From NCBI GenBank assembly GCA_003427395.1, contig BFEA01000292.1:1053201-1085541 (forward strand): a DNA stretch of 32,341 nt, given 5' to 3'. The notes below the pieces were generated by a model. The model did no database searches. It worked only from the letters and a program-made list of their open reading frames with translations, and was not told the DNA's origin. Shown piece by piece: positions 29,111-32,341 of the stretch; position 1 is the first letter of the stretch, and each line of letters starts with the position of its first letter. Position numbers and translations under genes: made by a program. Source of the DNA: Chara braunii (taxonomy: Eukaryota; Streptophyta; Charophyceae; Charales; Characeae).

Positions 29111-29499
29111 GGCGCATATTTTGACCCCTTGAGGGTAACGAAGTGCTGCCGAAATTTTGTCGTTCCTCCCTACTTTCTTCTTACTGCACATTTTGACCCC
29201 TTGGGGGTAGCGAAGCGCTGGCCAAATTTTCCCATTTTACTTAATCTTTTTCTTGACGGCGCACTTCGACCCCATGGGGGTAACAAAATGCTGCCGAAAT
29301 TTTTGAAAAACTTCAAAACTTAGTTTCTCTTCATTCTCTTCCACCTCCTTCTTTATTTATCTATTTATTTATTATTTATTTATTTTTTTGAAAATTTTAA
29401 TTTGCGGCATTTTGAAAGTTAGTGTGCTCCTCTTGCTCTTTCCTTCCTCTTGGTACATTTTTGACCCCATGTGGGGTAGGAAAATGCTGCCGAAAATTT
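29111..29499 (-). repeat. four GGCAGC hairpin modules
   Basis: Copies at 29111-29158, 29184-29230, 29257-29305 and 29451-29499. On the plus strand each reads CRCAYTTTTGACCCC-hairpin-GTA, then GCTGCCGAAATTTT. The hairpins are ACCC-CTTGA-GGGT, ACCCC-TTG-GGGGT, ACCCC-ATG-GGGGT and ACCCC-ATGT-GGGGT. On the minus strand each begins AAATTTCGGCAGC, matching the modules at 4725 and 4811. Copy 2 has GCTGGCCAAATTTT instead. A/T-rich spacers differ in length. Confidence 0.8.
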
Positions 29500-29872
29500 A
29501 AAAAAAAAAAATATTCTCTCTCCTCACTCCTTACATTTTATTTATATATTTATTTTTATTTATTCTTTTATTTTAATTTTTTATTCTATTTTCTTTCCCC
29601 CTCCCCTCCATAGTTATTATTTTATTTTCTTGATTAGGTCCCTGGTACCCTCCCTTAACCACCTAAAGTCCGGTTAGGGTTTTCTTAGGGTTTGCTAGGG
29701 TTTAAGGTTCTCCTACCCCCCCCCCCCTACTTCCCCGGCTCCTCCCGTCGGGCACCCAGGACCCAAACGAACCCTTTCCCCTCGACCGGATTCGCGCCAC
29801 CATCTCACGCGCGAGCCGACCCACGATCACCCACTCCGCTCTCACGGTCCCCTCCCTCTCACTGGTGGTCCC
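29500..29872 (+). other. leader-like DNA with telobox repeats
   Basis: No gene. At 29674-29705 TTAGGGTTTTCTTAGGGTTT and GCTAGGGTTTAAG give three TTTAGGG-like telobox words, as is common upstream of plant genes and in retroelement leaders. A C-rich run follows at 29717. Primer binding site not found. Confidence 0.5.
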
Positions 29873-31894
29873 TTGTCCCCATACCACAACCCATATCTCC
29901 CCCGACCTCCCACCGTGTCTACTTCTCTCCCTCCACCGCCCACTGAGAGTGCTACAACCGAGGAAATCGCCGTGTCGCAGTCCACATCCCAGGTCACCAC
30001 GCAGTCAGCGGCTCATGATCAGGCCTATGTGGACACCATGGACCTTCATGCCGTCCTTGTAGCAATCGAGGCGCAACTTAGTACGCTTGGACCATTGCAA
30101 GCGCAAATCAATGCGCTTGTCATTGACGTCAAGGGCTCTCCCCATCGCTCTCCCCTCCACTCTCACACCCCATCCCCTGTCGGCTCACCGGCCGGTTCCC
30201 CACGACTCCGACGACAAGGACGTGGTGGTTCTTCCTCCTCTGTGGCTCAGGCCTAGCACTCCCGCTCAACAGTGGTGAGTGTCGCTTCCGCTCAAACCAC
30301 CCCGTCTGTTGCCGCACCTCCCTTGGCACTTGCCGCCCCTACCGTCTCTACTGCTAGCGCAGGTGCTGCGGTCCAGATACCACCATCTGGTCCAGCAGTT
30401 TCATCGACCCACACTGGTGCTGCTTCCCAGCTTCCCGCACCGGTCGCAACATTACGACTCCGTCCTCTTCTTCCCGCCTTCGTTCCCCAGGGCCTACCCC
30501 CACAGCAGGGTACCACCGAGGCTGGGATTCCTCTTCGCACTGGGAGACCCGCTCCGCCTCCTTCACCTCCGACCCCGCGCACCCAGCGAGTGGTCACTTT
30601 ACAGGCCACCATTGCACAGGCTCGAGCAGAGATCCTGGCCCTAAGACAACCTCACCCTTCACAGGTTGCTCACCCTTCTTCTTTCTTCACCACCTCCTCG
30701 ATCCCCATCATGCCGGCTCGTTTCCCTCGACCGGCTCCTCAGCCTCTCCCCTCTTACCTAGCCATTCCAGGACAGCTCCCCGCGACCATTGCATCCTCGT
30801 TTGCTGGTCAATCCGCCAACGGCCACGACCCACAACCTTCCCCCACCTCTGCCCTTGCAGCGGCCCCGACTTACGCCACCGCAGTGCACTCGCCTCGATC
30901 TCTCTCCCTCCGCCATTAGCACAGTGGGCATCCTCCTATGCACACCATGGACATTGCCAAGTATGATGGCACATCCCGTGTCTCTCGCTAGTTGCAGATA
31001 GCAACGCGCACACTTTCTATGACGACGACCCGTCAATTGTTGTGGTGCGATGTGCTCGCAACCAAATTGTGAGGTAGCCCTTCCACCGCGTGGGAGGACT
31101 ATTATACCCAGCGCCTCCGCGTGGGTGAGGTCCCTACTCTTGCAGACTTCGTGGCTTTCCTTCAAGACCGCTTTGGCGCTCGTCATGACGCCACTAACGC
31201 TTTAGGCCGCGTCACCTAGACCCGATGGTCCGGGTCCTCAACACCGACTGACCTCGAGCGTCACATCCGGGTGTTTCAAGATGTCAGGCCTTGTTTGTGA
31301 CAAGACGTTCCTACCGGAGGTCACAGTCACCGACCGGTTCCTCGTCAACCTACCGACTGAGTACCGCTTAGAGCTATAGACGCGATCATTCTCTTCCGCA
31401 GAGCAGGCATACGAAGCTGCGCGTCAATACCAAAGGATGTGCTGTCTCTTCTCCGTATCCCTATCCTCTTCGCGGCCAGCCGCCACCTCCCAGTCTCGTG
31501 GTAGCACCAGACGTCGCTCCTCTTTTGCTGGTCGTTTTCGTCGCCCGGCTTGACCTGGAGCGCCATTCTCTCGGCACTATAGTTCTCTCGAGTATGGCGA
31601 GGACGCTTCAGCCGAGCTCGACCCTACCGCTGGGAATGCCCCCGAGGACATCGAGCTTCGGGACGTTTCAAATACCACTTGGATGACGACACTTTCCGAG
31701 TGGCCGAGCGCCTGCAGATGGCCATGTCTGCCATGGGTCGTGCGCGTAGTCGGGTTGCACAGGTTGGCGTTGCATACCCAGAGTTCCTCAAATAGACCTC
31801 CCGCAGGGTTTTGTCCCTCCTCGCGGAGCTCTATCCCCTGAGGAGCGTTGTCAGGCGGCCACAAGTAGTGCGCCGCCTGAAAACGGCAGTTTAG
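29873..31894 (+). pseudogene. gag: Ty3-type gag pseudogene with many stops
   Basis: Most of the region reads in one frame (phase of 29873). It has a Ser/Thr/Pro-rich N-terminus, a helical segment VLVAIEAQLSTLGPLQAQIN, a long Pro/Ala-rich linker, then the capsid-like domain MDIAKYDGTSR and AWEDYYTQRLRVGEVPTLAD followed by FVAFLQDRFG. After a frameshift near 31290 it continues with VTDRFLVNLPTEYRLEL and SSAEQAYEAARQYQRM, then an SRGSTRRRSSFAGRFRR basic linker. After a second shift near 31650 it ends YPEFLK and LLAELYPLRS, stopping at 31892-31894. Internal stops: TAG at 30254, 30917, 30989, 31217, 31377, 31793; TGA at 31070 and 31551. The true start is unknown; no ATG opens the frame. No CCHC knuckle, protease or pol follows. 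Confidence 0.75.
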
Positions 31895-32341
31895 GGGTTT
31901 AGGCTCAGGGTTAAGTCCGCGTTTTGACAGTGCTTTGGGATGACCGGGCTGCAGGAATTATGAGAACTCAGGGTACCCCTGATTCTGCACGCACTAGATT
32001 TTAAGAGTAACCCCCAAAGACAGCAAGAAGGATAGGTGCACTGAGCACGACTAGAGACCGTCGTTTCCGGTCGCTCAGAGGACTGCGACCGTTTTGGCCT
32101 GCCGTGGAGAGGGATCACGGAAACAGACCTCGCCGCGGCATTTTGACGGCGTACAACCGGGGCCGAAATGAGGCCTCGGATTTTTGTCTATTCTAATATC
32201 ATGATTAAAAATAAAAGAAAAAGATTAAGACCAGAAGAGGAGCGGAGAAAAATGCAATATTCCTTATTTTCTTCATTTTTCACTACATTTAATCTTAGGG
32301 GAAATTCCCTTGTTATTTTATGTTTTCGACAATGAAATTAA
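31895..32341 (+). other. no gene; sequence after gag, small hairpin
   Basis: No polymerase follows the gag pseudogene. A hairpin with arms CGGTCGC and GCGACCG lies at 32068-32091. The end is A/T-rich. The window stops before any 3' LTR can be recognised. Confidence 0.4.

Noticed and set aside
29873-31894. TAG reassigned to Gln, as in some green algae, to explain repeated in-frame TAG
   Set aside because: The same sequence also has TGA stops and at least two frameshifts, and the other gag is open without internal TAG. Methylation-driven decay is simpler. It would revive if host genes nearby showed conserved in-frame TAG.

Overview
The window is eukaryotic nuclear DNA made almost entirely of repeats and decaying transposable elements. 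I find no intact cellular gene, rRNA gene, canonical tRNA gene, CRISPR array or bacterial operon. The elements point to a streptophyte (land plant or charophyte-type green alga). Evidence: an L1-type LINE whose ORF2 starts with an SWNVRGLG-type endonuclease and ends in a C-terminal zinc finger, Ty3/Gypsy-type gag genes, primer binding sites complementary to plant initiator tRNA-Met, tRNA-derived SINE heads, and TTTAGGG-like teloboxes. I cannot name the species. Isolated n bases and a 125-base gap inside a G run show a draft assembly.

Layout, left to right. Positions 110-2650 hold 28 copies of a 91-bp satellite in two sequence blocks. A GAA-rich polypurine tract follows (2655-2795), then a TATA-bearing non-coding stretch and a TGGCGCCG primer-binding-site-like motif at 3357. 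Positions 3400-5230 are non-coding and carry two copies of a TTCGRCAGCG-plus-hairpin module. Positions 5235-6808 hold the most unusual object: about 22 short hairpins with a near-constant AACTTAT loop and different stems whose arms change together, arranged in part as a six-hairpin higher-order repeat of about 380 bp. Positions 6800-12300 are low-information DNA with microsatellites, diverged duplications and two possible SINE heads.

Positions 12309-16497 read on the minus strand as the 5' part of a Ty3/Gypsy-type LTR element: a candidate long LTR, a tRNA-Met primer binding site and gag, with no pol. Positions 17165-17640 carry at least three tRNA-like heads on the minus strand. Two related MITEs follow (17710-17873, 18659-18782), then a plus-strand LTR with a tRNA-Met primer binding site (18838-19257) and a 322-bp near-perfect palindrome (20272-20593). 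Positions 20978 to about 28090 hold a minus-strand LINE: tandem repeats in its 5' region, a broken ORF1 with a CCHC knuckle, and a broken ORF2 with endonuclease, reverse transcriptase and C-terminal zinc finger. Positions 28170-29500 hold CGCGAAC-type motif clusters and four hairpin modules related to those near 4730. Positions 29873-31894 are a plus-strand gag pseudogene with many in-frame stops.

The sequences do not form a pathway. They look like nested mobile elements and the tandem repeats they carry or seed. The strongest candidate for something undescribed is the stem-covarying hairpin array, followed by the hairpin-associated GGCAGC module found at separate sites. All calls rest on reading the sequence by eye; no alignment, folding or database search was run.
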